Origin: a virus
Virus record (IMG/VR): IMGVR_UViG_3300034374_010380
Coordinates: 1 to 51,497 of that record
Length of the DNA stretch: 51,497 bases
Direction: 5' to 3' (one strand)
Below are positions 8,118 through 16,436 of this stretch, one piece after another. The position numbers and the translations under genes were made by a program. The notes beneath the pieces were generated by a model. That model was not told where the DNA came from. It did no database searches and saw only the letters and a list, made by a program, of their open reading frames with translations. Numbering within the stretch: position 1 is the first letter of the stretch; each line of letters starts with the position of its first letter.

Positions 8118-8612
8118 TTAGCTTCCCACACCTTCTATGCCTAGCTTAGTGTTGTTATAAACAGTAGGAGAGTTGTAGACATCTGAAGGCATAGCATCGA
8201 ACTTAAATTTAGAAATAATCTCCATGTGACCCTTGTTGCCATTTTCAGCAAACTCAACAGTATCTGGAATCAGCTCTAATACTTCCTCCTTATCCTTACC
8301 CTTTGAACTTACCTGTGCGAAGTATCTATATGACTTATTATCCGGGGTCCTCTCAGATCTGACAATCATTCCAGCAACCTTGTCCTTTTTATTTATGGGA
8401 ACCCCTATAACAATATCTCCAACTTGAAACTGGGATCCTTTCACATTTCTCTTGAAGTTGGGATTCGGGCCAACACTAACCGACAGATCCTTGTAGGGCT
8501 TATACTGGATCTTAAAGATTCCGTTAGCTCCGCCATACCCATAGGTATCTCCGAATACACCGACGTCGAAGAATTCATTGATGTGCTTTATGTGCTTTAG
8601 ACTAGATCCCAT
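8118..8612 (-). CDS. Hypothetical protein
   Basis: This 164-residue protein has no recognised family. The N-terminus (LKHIKHINEFF) is a short amphipathic helix. Residues about 62-100 look like a small beta-barrel (FQVGDIVIGVPINKKDKVAG), followed by a Lys/Glu-rich segment and a disordered C-terminus. The ATG lies 5 nt after the stop of the preceding gene, so they are probably co-transcribed. Confidence 0.6.
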   Translation of the reverse strand: MGSSLKHIKHINEFFDVGVFGDTYGYGGANGIFKIQYKPYKDLSVSVGPNPNFKRNVKGSQFQVGDIVIGVPINKKDKVAGMIVRSERTPDNKSYRYFAQVSSKGKDKEEVLELIPDTVEFAENGNKGHMEIISKFKFDAMPSDVYNSPTVYNNTKLGIEGVGS

Positions 8613-8617
8613 ATTAA

Positions 8618-9172
8618 CTATTTATCTTTATTTCCCCCGTTATTTGTGAGATCCATAACATCCTTTATTTTCTTAGCCAATTCATAGTTCTCTTTTTTGA
8701 TGGCTTTATCCATCATCTGAGACAACATACTAAATTCAGGATCGCTACTTGAATCTTCTTTTTTATCAGCATTAACGGTCAGACAAATCCTCTGGGGAGA
8801 ATATATTGCTTCTAATCTGGAATCTATCTTTAGATCGTCGAGTTCATCCTGAAGATCTTCGTCGTTTACTTCCTCGTTATTTTCGGCGGAATCATATAGA
8901 ATCTCCCAATCCTGATTGAACCAAAAAACCATCCACGGACCGTAAACTATCTTAGAAATATCATTGTCGATAACAAATCTCAGTATTTTTCTAAGTTCAG
9001 CCTTGAGATCATTCTTACTGATATTCTCAGAATAAGCCTTCCTTTTTAGCCCGGGTATTACTTCACTACCCTCACCGACGCCTAATTTAAAAGCATGGTG
9101 AACCTCCTGAATAGAATCCCAGTCCAGGCTGGAAATTATCTTGTCTACAAGCTTTTTGAAATCCTTCCTCAT
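8618..9172 (-). CDS. Hypothetical protein with UVR-like C-terminal helix pair
   Basis: This 184-residue protein is of unknown function. The middle (110-135) is acidic. The C-terminus (MLSQMMDKAIKKENYELA, about 151-168) resembles the UvrB/UvrC-type UVR motif, a helical hairpin used for protein-protein contacts; the match is short and only suggestive. The start is an ATG at 9172 with a GATATATA element 16 nt upstream. It is followed 5 nt later by the next hypothetical gene. Confidence 0.6.
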   Translation of the reverse strand: MRKDFKKLVDKIISSLDWDSIQEVHHAFKLGVGEGSEVIPGLKRKAYSENISKNDLKAELRKILRFVIDNDISKIVYGPWMVFWFNQDWEILYDSAENNEEVNDEDLQDELDDLKIDSRLEAIYSPQRICLTVNADKKEDSSSDPEFSMLSQMMDKAIKKENYELAKKIKDVMDLTNNGGNKDK

Positions 9173-9188
9173 TATAAACTATATAGGT

Positions 9189-9196
9189 TATATATC
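9189..9196 (-). promoter_or_regulatory. GATATATA element (putative late promoter)
   Basis: Minus strand GTGGGATATATAACC in the 30-nt gap between two genes, 16 nt upstream of the ATG at 9172. Confidence 0.45.
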
Positions 9197-9202
9197 CCAC
9201 AA

Positions 9203-9622
9203 CTAACTCCGTCCTATCTGTTCAGAGACCCGATTAACCCAATCAGCATATTGCTCAGGATAGAATTTTTTTAGATCAGACATTTCCCTCCTTGATACCT
9301 CGAACTTTGACATCAGGAATTCCTCAACCTCGGGGTCCAATGTGTTTTGTGACTTAGATTTTCCTGCGGAAGAAGACTTCTTCGTTTTTGTGAAGATCCA
9401 TCCAGGAATTTTTGTGTAGTGCCTACTCAGAGTAGAGTGCCACCAATCAGCAACAGGACGGGGAGTCACTTTGGTGTGGTTAAACTGGTTGGCCTGACTA
9501 GGGAACTGGATACTCATAATTCTATTAATCATAAAGAAGTTCCGTACCTTGTCGTTCCTAGTGACCTTCGACCAATCCTTATCGGATTTAAATATGTTCT
9601 TTACAACATCAAAAAGTTCCAT
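9203..9622 (-). CDS. Hypothetical protein in replication cluster
   Basis: This 139-residue basic protein is not recognised. Visible features are a Phe/Met/Asn-rich segment (VRNFFMINRIMSIQFPSQAN, about 26-45), an aromatic WW pair, a Lys/Ser-rich linker (about 80-92) and a helical C-terminus. It sits 6 nt downstream of the RNase H gene in a run with guanylate kinase and clamp loader, so a replication accessory role is possible, but nothing in the sequence proves it. Confidence 0.6.
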   Translation of the reverse strand: MELFDVVKNIFKSDKDWSKVTRNDKVRNFFMINRIMSIQFPSQANQFNHTKVTPRPVADWWHSTLSRHYTKIPGWIFTKTKKSSSAGKSKSQNTLDPEVEEFLMSKFEVSRREMSDLKKFYPEQYADWVNRVSEQIGRS

Positions 9623-9628
9623 GGCAAA

Positions 9629-10759
9629 TTAGTAATTACTGAAGGGATCAAAAGACTTAGGAGCGGATCTACTAACCCATGAGGTTCCCTCCAATATTTT
9701 CACTCTATCGAGAGTTACTGGTTTTTTTTCCAAGCTTATTCCCCTTCTAATCTCAGAAATTATCCCATCTATAACATCACGAGGGATAACAGTCTTATCC
9801 AACCACATCAATTTGTAATTTCTCAACAAATTAGATACCGCTTTTTTTCTATTCTCAGTGCTGTCAAGGTCCTTTATTAGTCTCAGGGAAAATCCAGCTA
9901 TCCAATCTAGGAATTCCTCATCCCCGAGCATTTCTGAAAAAGAATATGATGACCATTTTGAATCCGAAAATGATTCCATAATCTTCTCCGCTCTTTTGGG
10001 AGTTATACGATGTGTTTTTCCGCCCTTTTCATATTCCCATATTCCAGGAACAGCGTCTCCTTTATCTCCTGTTAGCATCTTAGTAAAAACGAAGTCCCTA
10101 ACCATAATTTCGTTAACAGTAACACCATTAACAAAAGATCTCATCTTATCCTTATCCGGATCCATTACAGAGCCCATATTAAATATTGATCCCTCGTTCT
10201 CCTTATTCAACCACCTATCTTCCCATCCCTCCGGTATTGAAAGCACGTTATTCTTGGAATTACTATTCCATACCACCGTCCAATTGTCCGAATTCCACCT
10301 TGCCAGCTGGTGGAGATCCTTATCTCCGGAGATTATAATGCAGTCTTCACCCTTAGTATTAAAATAATCAGCCCAGAAGTACAGAAGATCATCACCCTCC
10401 GCACCATTTGACTTGGAGAATACAAAACCATTCTTCTCGAGATGATCACCAAAAGATTGTATCAGATCAAAGAAAATGGACCAATCGACATTTTCATCCT
10501 TAACTCTGTTCGATTTATATCCCCCTCCTTCTATCTCCACATCCTTTCTCCAACTCCGGCTATCCGCAGTAAAAACCAACCTACCCCCGCCGGGTATTTT
10601 TCGGAGAGCTGCACACAGGTCAGTTGAAATTTTTCTAATGAACATCGATTGCTCCGACTCAGGGCCTAATATTTCCGCTGGATCCTTAGATCCCCATCCA
10701 CCAAAAACTCCGAAGGTCTTGTGGAATATGTAGTTCCCGTCAATAAGTATATTAATCAT
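9629..10759 (-). CDS. rnh: 5'-3' exonuclease / RNase H (FEN family, T4 Rnh-like)
   Basis: This 376-residue protein has the FEN-family acidic residues in order: ILIDGN (Asp7), TADSRSWR (Asp66), GAEGDDLLY (Glu121, Asp123, Asp124), ISGDKDLHQL (Asp146, Asp148) and the helix-3-turn-helix TGDKGDAVPGIW (Asp232, Asp235). The YKSNR motif (81-85) matches the DNA-contacting basic segment of T4 RNase H. In T4 this enzyme removes RNA primers from lagging-strand fragments, which ligase (gene at 12592) then seals. It overlaps the guanylate kinase gene by 8 nt. It is longer than T4 Rnh (305 aa). Confidence 0.88.
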   Translation of the reverse strand: MINILIDGNYIFHKTFGVFGGWGSKDPAEILGPESEQSMFIRKISTDLCAALRKIPGGGRLVFTADSRSWRKDVEIEGGGYKSNRVKDENVDWSIFFDLIQSFGDHLEKNGFVFSKSNGAEGDDLLYFWADYFNTKGEDCIIISGDKDLHQLARWNSDNWTVVWNSNSKNNVLSIPEGWEDRWLNKENEGSIFNMGSVMDPDKDKMRSFVNGVTVNEIMVRDFVFTKMLTGDKGDAVPGIWEYEKGGKTHRITPKRAEKIMESFSDSKWSSYSFSEMLGDEEFLDWIAGFSLRLIKDLDSTENRKKAVSNLLRNYKLMWLDKTVIPRDVIDGIISEIRRGISLEKKPVTLDRVKILEGTSWVSRSAPKSFDPFSNY

Positions 10760-11288
10760 TTCTCCCGTAAAATTTTAAATTACCCCATTCGCCCAGATCA
10801 GTAAAGAAAGGATCTGTTATCCTTGCGTCAAAGTCACTAAATTTTAAAAAATCCTCTCTATCAGCTCCCAACCTTCTCTCCAAAACATCCGCATCATTCC
10901 TCGAGGAGAGCCTTTCTCTCCTGGTTTTTTCGTCTATATCCAAATAAACGACAAATGATTCTTCCCTATCTAACTTCTCCATAGAACTTAGACCAGAAGG
11001 AGTCATTATAAAAAGATCGCTTGAGATAAACTCATCGATGGACGTCCCGTATATCCAATCATTGAAGCTAACATATTCATAGAAAAGACCCTTCTCTATG
11101 AAATCACGATTTGCTTCGTCCTCTGTGATAAAATAATAGTCTTTACCGTTTATCTCTCCCTCTCTCGGTGGTCTGGTAGTATGAGAGACACAATACTTAA
11201 ATCCTCTGAGTTCAAGAATCTTCCTCATATAGTCCTTTCCAGAACCCCCTTTACCCACTATAATTAATCTTTTAGGTCTTTTATTCAT
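10752..11288 (-). CDS. gmk: Guanylate kinase
   Basis: This 178-residue protein has a P-loop GKGGSGK (12-18), the GMP-binding signature SHTTRPPREGE (35-45), DYYFIT (50-55) and YGTS (80-83), all typical of guanylate kinase (GMP + ATP to GDP + ADP). It is slightly short for the family (about 200 aa) but all core motifs are present. It would raise dGTP/GTP supply during replication. It overlaps genes on both sides by 8 nt, indicating translational coupling with the RNase H gene and the small upstream gene. Confidence 0.85.
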   Translation of the reverse strand: MNKRPKRLIIVGKGGSGKDYMRKILELRGFKYCVSHTTRPPREGEINGKDYYFITEDEANRDFIEKGLFYEYVSFNDWIYGTSIDEFISSDLFIMTPSGLSSMEKLDREESFVVYLDIDEKTRRERLSSRNDADVLERRLGADREDFLKFSDFDARITDPFFTDLGEWGNLKFYGRND

Positions 11289-11571
11289 CTTCTACATTCT
11301 CGAGAAATTCGAATTTAGACATAGCAGAATCAAAGTCACTGTGAGCCCAGGCCCATTTTCCAAAATCCTCATTACCCGGAAATATCTCCCTCTCATTAAG
11401 CTGAATTCCAAAAACTACCTTAGGCTTATCCACCTTTATCTTAAATACCTCCCAGGCAACAATTCTTTCTGTATCTGGTTCTATTTGCTCATATACCAGG
11501 GATTTATTTCCTCTCTTAAGGAACCTATAAATAAATCCATTTTTCCTTATTTCCTCAGCGAGTAACTCCAT
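11281..11571 (-). CDS. Small hypothetical protein
   Basis: This 96-residue protein is mixed alpha/beta with many charged residues and an aromatic patch (FGKWAWAHSDFD). No family is recognised. Its ATG overlaps the clamp-loader stop (TAATG) and its end overlaps guanylate kinase by 8 nt, so it is clearly part of the replication operon. A clamp-loader accessory role is possible, but there is no resemblance to T4 gp62 that I can see. Confidence 0.6.
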   Translation of the reverse strand: MELLAEEIRKNGFIYRFLKRGNKSLVYEQIEPDTERIVAWEVFKIKVDKPKVVFGIQLNEREIFPGNEDFGKWAWAHSDFDSAMSKFEFLENVEDE

Positions 11572-12518
11572 TAGTCTATAAGCTTTTGTATGTTAAACAT
11601 AAGGGCTAGCAAGCTTACTACCGGATCTATAACAACTTGTCTTTGCGCCTGATGATCAGCAACAAGCACAATAACACCGGGTATTATCTTAGCGTGCGAT
11701 GACTTATTCTTAATTATCCAGTTAATAAATTCTTCACCCAAGGCTGCCATGACTTCATCTACCTTAGTAGAATATTGGCCAACTATAACCTGGTAATTTT
11801 TCACAGGATCCTTGGAATCGAATAGCATGTTATAAAGCTCGTCATAAGACCAGCCTGAATCGCTAATTCTAGAGATGTCTATCTCTTTAACCCCCTCAAT
11901 CATCCACGATTGAATCCTATTCAGTGAGGACCTAAGATCCGGGAAATATTCCTTCTCAAACTCAGAGAGAGATTCCTCATCTATCGAGATATTGAGTTTT
12001 CCCAAGATAAGCTTAATTCTGTTCTTCCACTCCTCCCTGAGATCCTCTTCCTCCTTGGGTGTTATTGGATCAAAGTTTATAACCTCAAATCTGCTTTGTA
12101 TAGCATCCGGTACTTTGTTTAACCAGTTACACGTAGCAACAAATCTTGTGTTTCCGGCAAACTTTTCTATTGTTCCTCTTAGAGCTTTATAAAACTGGTC
12201 GGAAGCTCCATCAAACTCGTCTAGAACCACTACCTTTTTGGAAGACTTTCCATCCATTATCGAAATAGTGGAGCAGAAGTCGTTGATTTTAGTCCGGATG
12301 GTATCTACGGAACTCTCGTCGGAGACGTTTATGAAAAGATGGGGTAGATTACCCGAAAGGATCTTAGCCAGAGTTGTCTTTCCACAACCCGGAGACCCGG
12401 CTAGAAGTACGTTATGGTTTAATCCCTTCTCCTCGAAAAGAGACCTTATTCTAGGAGGGAGAATCATGTGCCTAATCTCTTTAGGTCTTAGCTTCTCCGT
12501 AAGTAACTGGTCAATCAT
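11571..12518 (-). CDS. 44: Sliding clamp loader large subunit (gp44-like AAA+ ATPase)
   Basis: This 315-residue AAA+ protein has Walker A GSPGCGKT (41-48), Walker B VVVLDEFD (97-104), sensor-1 ATCN (128-131) and the QSRF arginine-finger motif (141-144, like the SRC motif of clamp loaders). It opens and loads the sliding clamp at primer-template junctions using ATP. Size and motif order match T4 gp44 (319 aa). A 9-bp hairpin lies just before the ATG. It is followed by the coupled small gene and guanylate kinase. Confidence 0.88.
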   Translation of the reverse strand: MIDQLLTEKLRPKEIRHMILPPRIRSLFEEKGLNHNVLLAGSPGCGKTTLAKILSGNLPHLFINVSDESSVDTIRTKINDFCSTISIMDGKSSKKVVVLDEFDGASDQFYKALRGTIEKFAGNTRFVATCNWLNKVPDAIQSRFEVINFDPITPKEEEDLREEWKNRIKLILGKLNISIDEESLSEFEKEYFPDLRSSLNRIQSWMIEGVKEIDISRISDSGWSYDELYNMLFDSKDPVKNYQVIVGQYSTKVDEVMAALGEEFINWIIKNKSSHAKIIPGVIVLVADHQAQRQVVIDPVVSLLALMFNIQKLID

Positions 12519-12520
12519 AA

Positions 12521-12555
12521 AAAGCTCTTTAATGTCTTACAGACACAAGAGCTTT
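12521..12555 (-). other. Inverted repeat immediately upstream of clamp-loader start
   Basis: AAAGCTCTT (minus-strand 12555-12547) can pair with AAGAGCTTT (12529-12521), giving a 9-bp stem with a 17-nt loop, then TT and the ATG at 12518. It could be a weak terminator for the ligase transcript or a translational control hairpin. The T-run is short and merges with the start codon. Confidence 0.35.
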
Positions 12556-12591
12556 AAGTTTCCCCTTTTAAGGGCACTAAGTGATTAAAAA

Positions 12592-13932
12592 TTAATACAA
12601 AGAGGACATATCATCGGCGTCGCTCTTATCATTTCTAACCTCTATAAAACGGGGTAAAAATAGACTCCTATTCTCGTTCTTATCCGTGATCGGAACGTTG
12701 TATTGTACAGCAGCTATTTTCCCTATCAGATCCTCCCTCACTGGACTTAGCTCCTGTAGATCCTTGTCGGTAAACCCAGCTCCAATTTTGACATTGACCG
12801 TTCCTGATTTATCAGTACATATAAGACCACCTATGTAACCTTCCCTCTTTCCTTCTCCTTCATACCAGCCGGTAATTAGTAGGTCACAGTCGTTTACTTC
12901 CTTGAGTTTGATCCAGCTCTTACTCCTTTTACATTCGTAGACGTGGTCATTTTTACAAATAACCCCCTCACCGCCATCATCTACTATTCTTTTATAAATT
13001 TCAAGAGCTTCCTCCATATCTTCAACCTCCCACATCTGGCCGAGTCTAACACAGGAGTCAGATTCTAAAACGCTGAGAAGATCAGAGAGTAGCTGTCTTC
13101 TCTCTGTATACATAACCGAGCCCCGGCCAGAATTCAATACTTCAGATGAAACGACATCAAACACATTAAAAAGAAAACTCTTATCGATATCAGTAGGGGC
13201 CGTTCCTTTGAGTATCTGTGTAACTTTTCCAGAGACAGATTTTCTATTATGGTCAGTTAGCTCGCCGTCGAAGAATATACCCCGGAGGTTACCTGCAGCT
13301 TTCTTCAGCTCGTTTGAGATATTCTGGAGTTTTGATGAATCTAGCTCATTGAATGCTCTAGTATAAAAGGAAATATCCCCAGAATCACCCACAATGGCAA
13401 TTACTCGGACTCCGTCATACTTCTCCTCGCAGTATATCTCATCCCATTTTTCTATCTCCTCCTGCTTATCAGTAGCTAACATGACTGATGGATCGGGGAT
13501 AAGCTCCTCCCCGATAGCCTTGTTTATAAGCTTTGCCCCAATTCCCACATTCATTCTCTTAGTGAGAATCTTCATAAGCATCTTTCTTATCTCGAGATCC
13601 TGATCCGGATATTGGACAAAAGAATGGTCCAGCAAATCTTGCGCCCTTCCTCTCAATAAATCATTGGCTGCTGGTGCATTTTTCAGATCCTCTATGAGGG
13701 TAACGAAAGAAGTCCAAAATAAACCAGGGTTTGCTGAATAATTTCTCATCGGTTGCTCCTCTGAGAGATCCAGCTTGTGTAGTTTGGTTGTTACAAATGG
13801 ATTAAAACAGATATCCAGAATATAGGACATCTCCTCCGTGAGATTTTGTGAGATTAATCTTTGTTTCTCCTTCTGTGAGCCGTTACCTGTAAGTCCTTCC
13901 AGTTGACAAAATATCTCTAGCTCTTTAAGCAT
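12592..13932 (-). CDS. 30: ATP-dependent DNA ligase (gp30-like)
   Basis: This 446-residue protein has ligase motif I EKYDGVR with adenylated Lys171, motif III-like FFDGELTD (220-227), motif IV GEGVICK (321-327) and motif V SWIKLKE (339-345). It seals nicks using ATP. Spacing and length are close to T4 gp30 (487 aa, Lys159). It lies upstream of the clamp loader and RNase H genes, matching Okazaki-fragment processing. The region before its ATG carries the block also found before the glycosylase gene. Confidence 0.9.
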   Translation of the reverse strand: MLKELEIFCQLEGLTGNGSQKEKQRLISQNLTEEMSYILDICFNPFVTTKLHKLDLSEEQPMRNYSANPGLFWTSFVTLIEDLKNAPAANDLLRGRAQDLLDHSFVQYPDQDLEIRKMLMKILTKRMNVGIGAKLINKAIGEELIPDPSVMLATDKQEEIEKWDEIYCEEKYDGVRVIAIVGDSGDISFYTRAFNELDSSKLQNISNELKKAAGNLRGIFFDGELTDHNRKSVSGKVTQILKGTAPTDIDKSFLFNVFDVVSSEVLNSGRGSVMYTERRQLLSDLLSVLESDSCVRLGQMWEVEDMEEALEIYKRIVDDGGEGVICKNDHVYECKRSKSWIKLKEVNDCDLLITGWYEGEGKREGYIGGLICTDKSGTVNVKIGAGFTDKDLQELSPVREDLIGKIAAVQYNVPITDKNENRSLFLPRFIEVRNDKSDADDMSSLY

Positions 13933-13939
13933 ATCAATG

Positions 13940-13971
13940 TATTTTAAACAAAACTAAGCAATAGGAACGCA
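13940..13971 (-). promoter_or_regulatory. Candidate early/middle promoter block before ligase
   Basis: Minus strand begins TGCGTTCCTATTGCTTAGTT and continues TTGTTTAAAAT, about 39 nt before the ligase ATG. It matches the block at 7161-7193 at most positions and at the same distance from the start. It follows directly after the terminator of the kinase gene. Confidence 0.35.
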
Positions 13972-13974
13972 AAT

Positions 13975-14004
13975 AAAAAAAGAATCCACAGTAAAGTGGA
14001 TTCT
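13975..14004 (-). terminator. Rho-independent terminator after the PfkB-like kinase
   Basis: Perfect 9-bp stem AGAATCCAC / GTGGATTCT with a 6-nt loop (13981-14004), followed on the minus strand by a T-run (TTTTTTT). It lies 24 nt after the kinase stop and separates it from the ligase operon. Confidence 0.8.
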
Positions 14005-14028
14005 ATTAGCTAAAAAATATACGGAATG

Positions 14029-14799
14029 TTATATCTTAAAGGAAGAATCGGGGACTGCTACTCCTTTTTTATTTACCACATTCGCACAAGCGTTATTAGC
14101 GAATTTAATCGATTCACTAATATTGCCAGTAGATAAGTACTTCAGCGAAAAGGCAGATATAAAAGTATCCCCTGCCCCACTCACATCAATGGTATCCTGC
14201 GGATTTGAACTTGGGTAGACCTCTCCGTTATACATAGCACCTTTGGAACCTAGCGTTATTATAAACTTCTCGGGGTACTTATCCGCCAGCTCCTTGTTGT
14301 TTTCATATTCTATCTCATTCAGTTTAATGAATGTTATTTCCTGGATAAGATCCTCAGACAATTTCTTCTTACTATCCATAAGAACCAAGCTACCCTGGTT
14401 AGCTATTTGCTTTATATCCGATGGTGTAAGAAATCCCTTGTTATAATCGCTGATTATCACCAGATCAGACTCGTTAATCGTACCTCTTTTTCTAGAAGAC
14501 ATAAAGGAAAAAGAATCCATCGGAAAACTTTCTCCCTCGTCAACCCGAACAATCATATGGTTACTCTTCTTCTCAACAAACCTAATTTTCTCTATCTTAT
14601 TAGTCTGGTGCCAATGAACAACCTCTATGTCATCACTTAAGGAATTCAGGTTATCCACGACGTTCCCCGCCATCCCATTGTTTTCTACAATTTCGATTGG
14701 GTTCAAAACAGGAACTGGCGCTTCCGGGCACATTCTACTTACCTTCCCGTAAACAAACCGATCTATGCAGAGCTCACCTACTACTAAAACCTTTAACAT
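14029..14799 (-). CDS. PfkB-family kinase resembling heptose-7-phosphate kinase (HldE/RfaE N-domain)
   Basis: This 256-residue protein begins VVGELCIDRFVYGKVSRMCP and continues EAPVPVL, the RfaE/HldE domain-I signature (GD-x-DRY-x-G-x-SR-x-SPEAPVPV). It ends with the PfkB catalytic motif DTIDVSGAGDTF (Asp211 as base). The bacterial enzyme phosphorylates D-glycero-manno-heptose-7-phosphate on the way to ADP-heptose. It is shorter than the host domain (about 315 aa) and lacks the adenylyltransferase domain of HldE. It could feed the heptosyltransferase-like gene at 40960, though the two are 26 kb apart; another sugar substrate is possible. It has its own terminator. Confidence 0.75.
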   Translation of the reverse strand: MLKVLVVGELCIDRFVYGKVSRMCPEAPVPVLNPIEIVENNGMAGNVVDNLNSLSDDIEVVHWHQTNKIEKIRFVEKKSNHMIVRVDEGESFPMDSFSFMSSRKRGTINESDLVIISDYNKGFLTPSDIKQIANQGSLVLMDSKKKLSEDLIQEITFIKLNEIEYENNKELADKYPEKFIITLGSKGAMYNGEVYPSSNPQDTIDVSGAGDTFISAFSLKYLSTGNISESIKFANNACANVVNKKGVAVPDSSFKI

Positions 14800-14830
14800 A
14801 AAAATTAATTTAAGAACCTTACTTTCTCAT

Positions 14831-16426
14831 TTATAGTGTAAAATCAGCTGAAGATTCCTCCTCACCCCCAGCTTCCTTAGCCTTTTCCTCGGCCTCTTTC
14901 TCCTCCCTCTCTTTGTACTTCTCGTTTTTCTTATACTCGTCCACGGTTAGTCCAAGCCATCTCTTTATCAAGAATTCCTTATCAAAATAAGGAACCTCCT
15001 CCTCACCAATCTTCTGCTTCATTTCACCAAGATCATTCACAAAAGCTGCCCTCTTGGTATAGTTCTGAAGCTGTATGAATTGTTCAAAGATATTCTCCCT
15101 TGTAAATTCAAGACCAAGATTAACTTTGAAAGACCTATCTTTAGCAAGATGAGGGTAGTCCAGGCACATCTGTATATAAAGTGGTTTAACTAGTATCTCC
15201 TGGAATATCGATCTCAGTCTCGTCAAAAATTTCTCATACCTTATTTCATCCCTCTCCAATTGATCTATGCTTATTTGGTAATTAGCCGGAGTTCCACCAC
15301 GGAAAGAAAATCTAGCATATGGTATCTTAGAATCAAGCTTGAGTTTATTGTAGAAATATACCACGTTTTCCATTACATTAAAATCCGGCCCTGCAGGATC
15401 CAATGTGGAGATTTCAGGAGATTGCCCATCCTTCTCAGGGAAAAGATAGTTCTTATAGAATTGCACCTTTGGCCTTCCGTTAACAGTAAGTTCTCCTGAA
15501 AAATCGTTAAGTTCAATCTCTTCCTTATAAATGGACATCAATTGACCCAAGGTATTCATAGCTTTCTGAGGTGACTGGGTCCCAACAGGAATAACGAACT
15601 TGAGTCTATAAGAGGCATTCATCACATTCCATATAACCCTAGTATTCTCCATTATTCGGAGTATATTGTAGGATCTTATGAGTCTTTCGATATAGCTAAC
15701 TCTAGAAATAGTATTTCCCTTAGCATAGGATAAGTAAATTATTTGCTCATCCCTGAGCTTTCTGGTCATTTTGTTATCCTCCGGGTATTGTATCCAGATC
15801 TGCTTATACTCGCCATTTTCTTGTGGCTCAGTAGCAGGCTGAAGTGAGGTTGGATCGAGTTCTTTGAAACCCACTATTTTTTTACCATCAGTTGAGTATA
15901 CTATCTCAAAGGCCAAAAATCCATCAATCAAGAATTGTCTGAAGTATTGCCAAGCCAATATCGATTGTTGGAACCCGAACATCATATAGAGACTCCTGAA
16001 TCTACTGTCCATACTATCCAAAACCTCATCCTTTAGCTCCATGTTAGCTACCTTCGAGTATGCAAAGAAATTCTTATCATCATAATTTATTGCATCATCA
16101 GTAAGCGTATCTAGGATGAAATCTATCTCTCCATTAAGGGAGAACTTCCTTAGAAAATCCCTCTTACCCACATAGTCCTTGTCGAAATATGCTATGTACT
16201 TTCTTATCTTGGTATCCTGATACCCGAGTGTCCACCTAAAAGCCGAGTTTTCAGTAAATCCCGTTCCCTGCTGGTCAAAAAAATTGGACTCGGTCTGTCC
16301 GATAGCCTGAGAATTACGGATTACCATATCCTCATACTTCATACCAAACCTCCCGATTCTACTAAGGTTACGATATAAGTTACCTAAGAAGGTCCTTTCC
16401 TGTATGTTATCTAGAAATCCTGCCAT
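14831..16426 (-). CDS. 20: Portal protein, copy B (gp20-like)
   Basis: This 531-residue protein matches the T4 gp20 portal architecture, notably the C-terminal stretch VVYFYNKL--KIPYAR----ERDEIRYEKFLTRLRSIFQEIL, which corresponds to the gp20 region reading KYFQNKFYKAL-IP-SR...ELKFTKF-RLR. The portal forms the dodecameric DNA channel at the capsid vertex and start site of head assembly. The C-terminus (about 495-531) is a Lys/Glu helix. It is strongly similar along its whole length to the upstream gene (for example NSQAIGQTE, DKDYVGKRD, LRKFSLN, AWQYFRQ, DGFLAFEIVY). The gap to copy A is 10 nt. Confidence 0.85.
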   Translation of the reverse strand: MAGFLDNIQERTFLGNLYRNLSRIGRFGMKYEDMVIRNSQAIGQTESNFFDQQGTGFTENSAFRWTLGYQDTKIRKYIAYFDKDYVGKRDFLRKFSLNGEIDFILDTLTDDAINYDDKNFFAYSKVANMELKDEVLDSMDSRFRSLYMMFGFQQSILAWQYFRQFLIDGFLAFEIVYSTDGKKIVGFKELDPTSLQPATEPQENGEYKQIWIQYPEDNKMTRKLRDEQIIYLSYAKGNTISRVSYIERLIRSYNILRIMENTRVIWNVMNASYRLKFVIPVGTQSPQKAMNTLGQLMSIYKEEIELNDFSGELTVNGRPKVQFYKNYLFPEKDGQSPEISTLDPAGPDFNVMENVVYFYNKLKLDSKIPYARFSFRGGTPANYQISIDQLERDEIRYEKFLTRLRSIFQEILVKPLYIQMCLDYPHLAKDRSFKVNLGLEFTRENIFEQFIQLQNYTKRAAFVNDLGEMKQKIGEEEVPYFDKEFLIKRWLGLTVDEYKKNEKYKEREEKEAEEKAKEAGGEEESSADFTL

Positions 16427-16436
16427 TTAATTATTC

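Noticed and set aside
9858-10367. 169-codon plus-strand frame opposite the RNase H gene
   Set aside because: The minus strand encodes all FEN motifs; the plus frame is Ser-rich shadow sequence.
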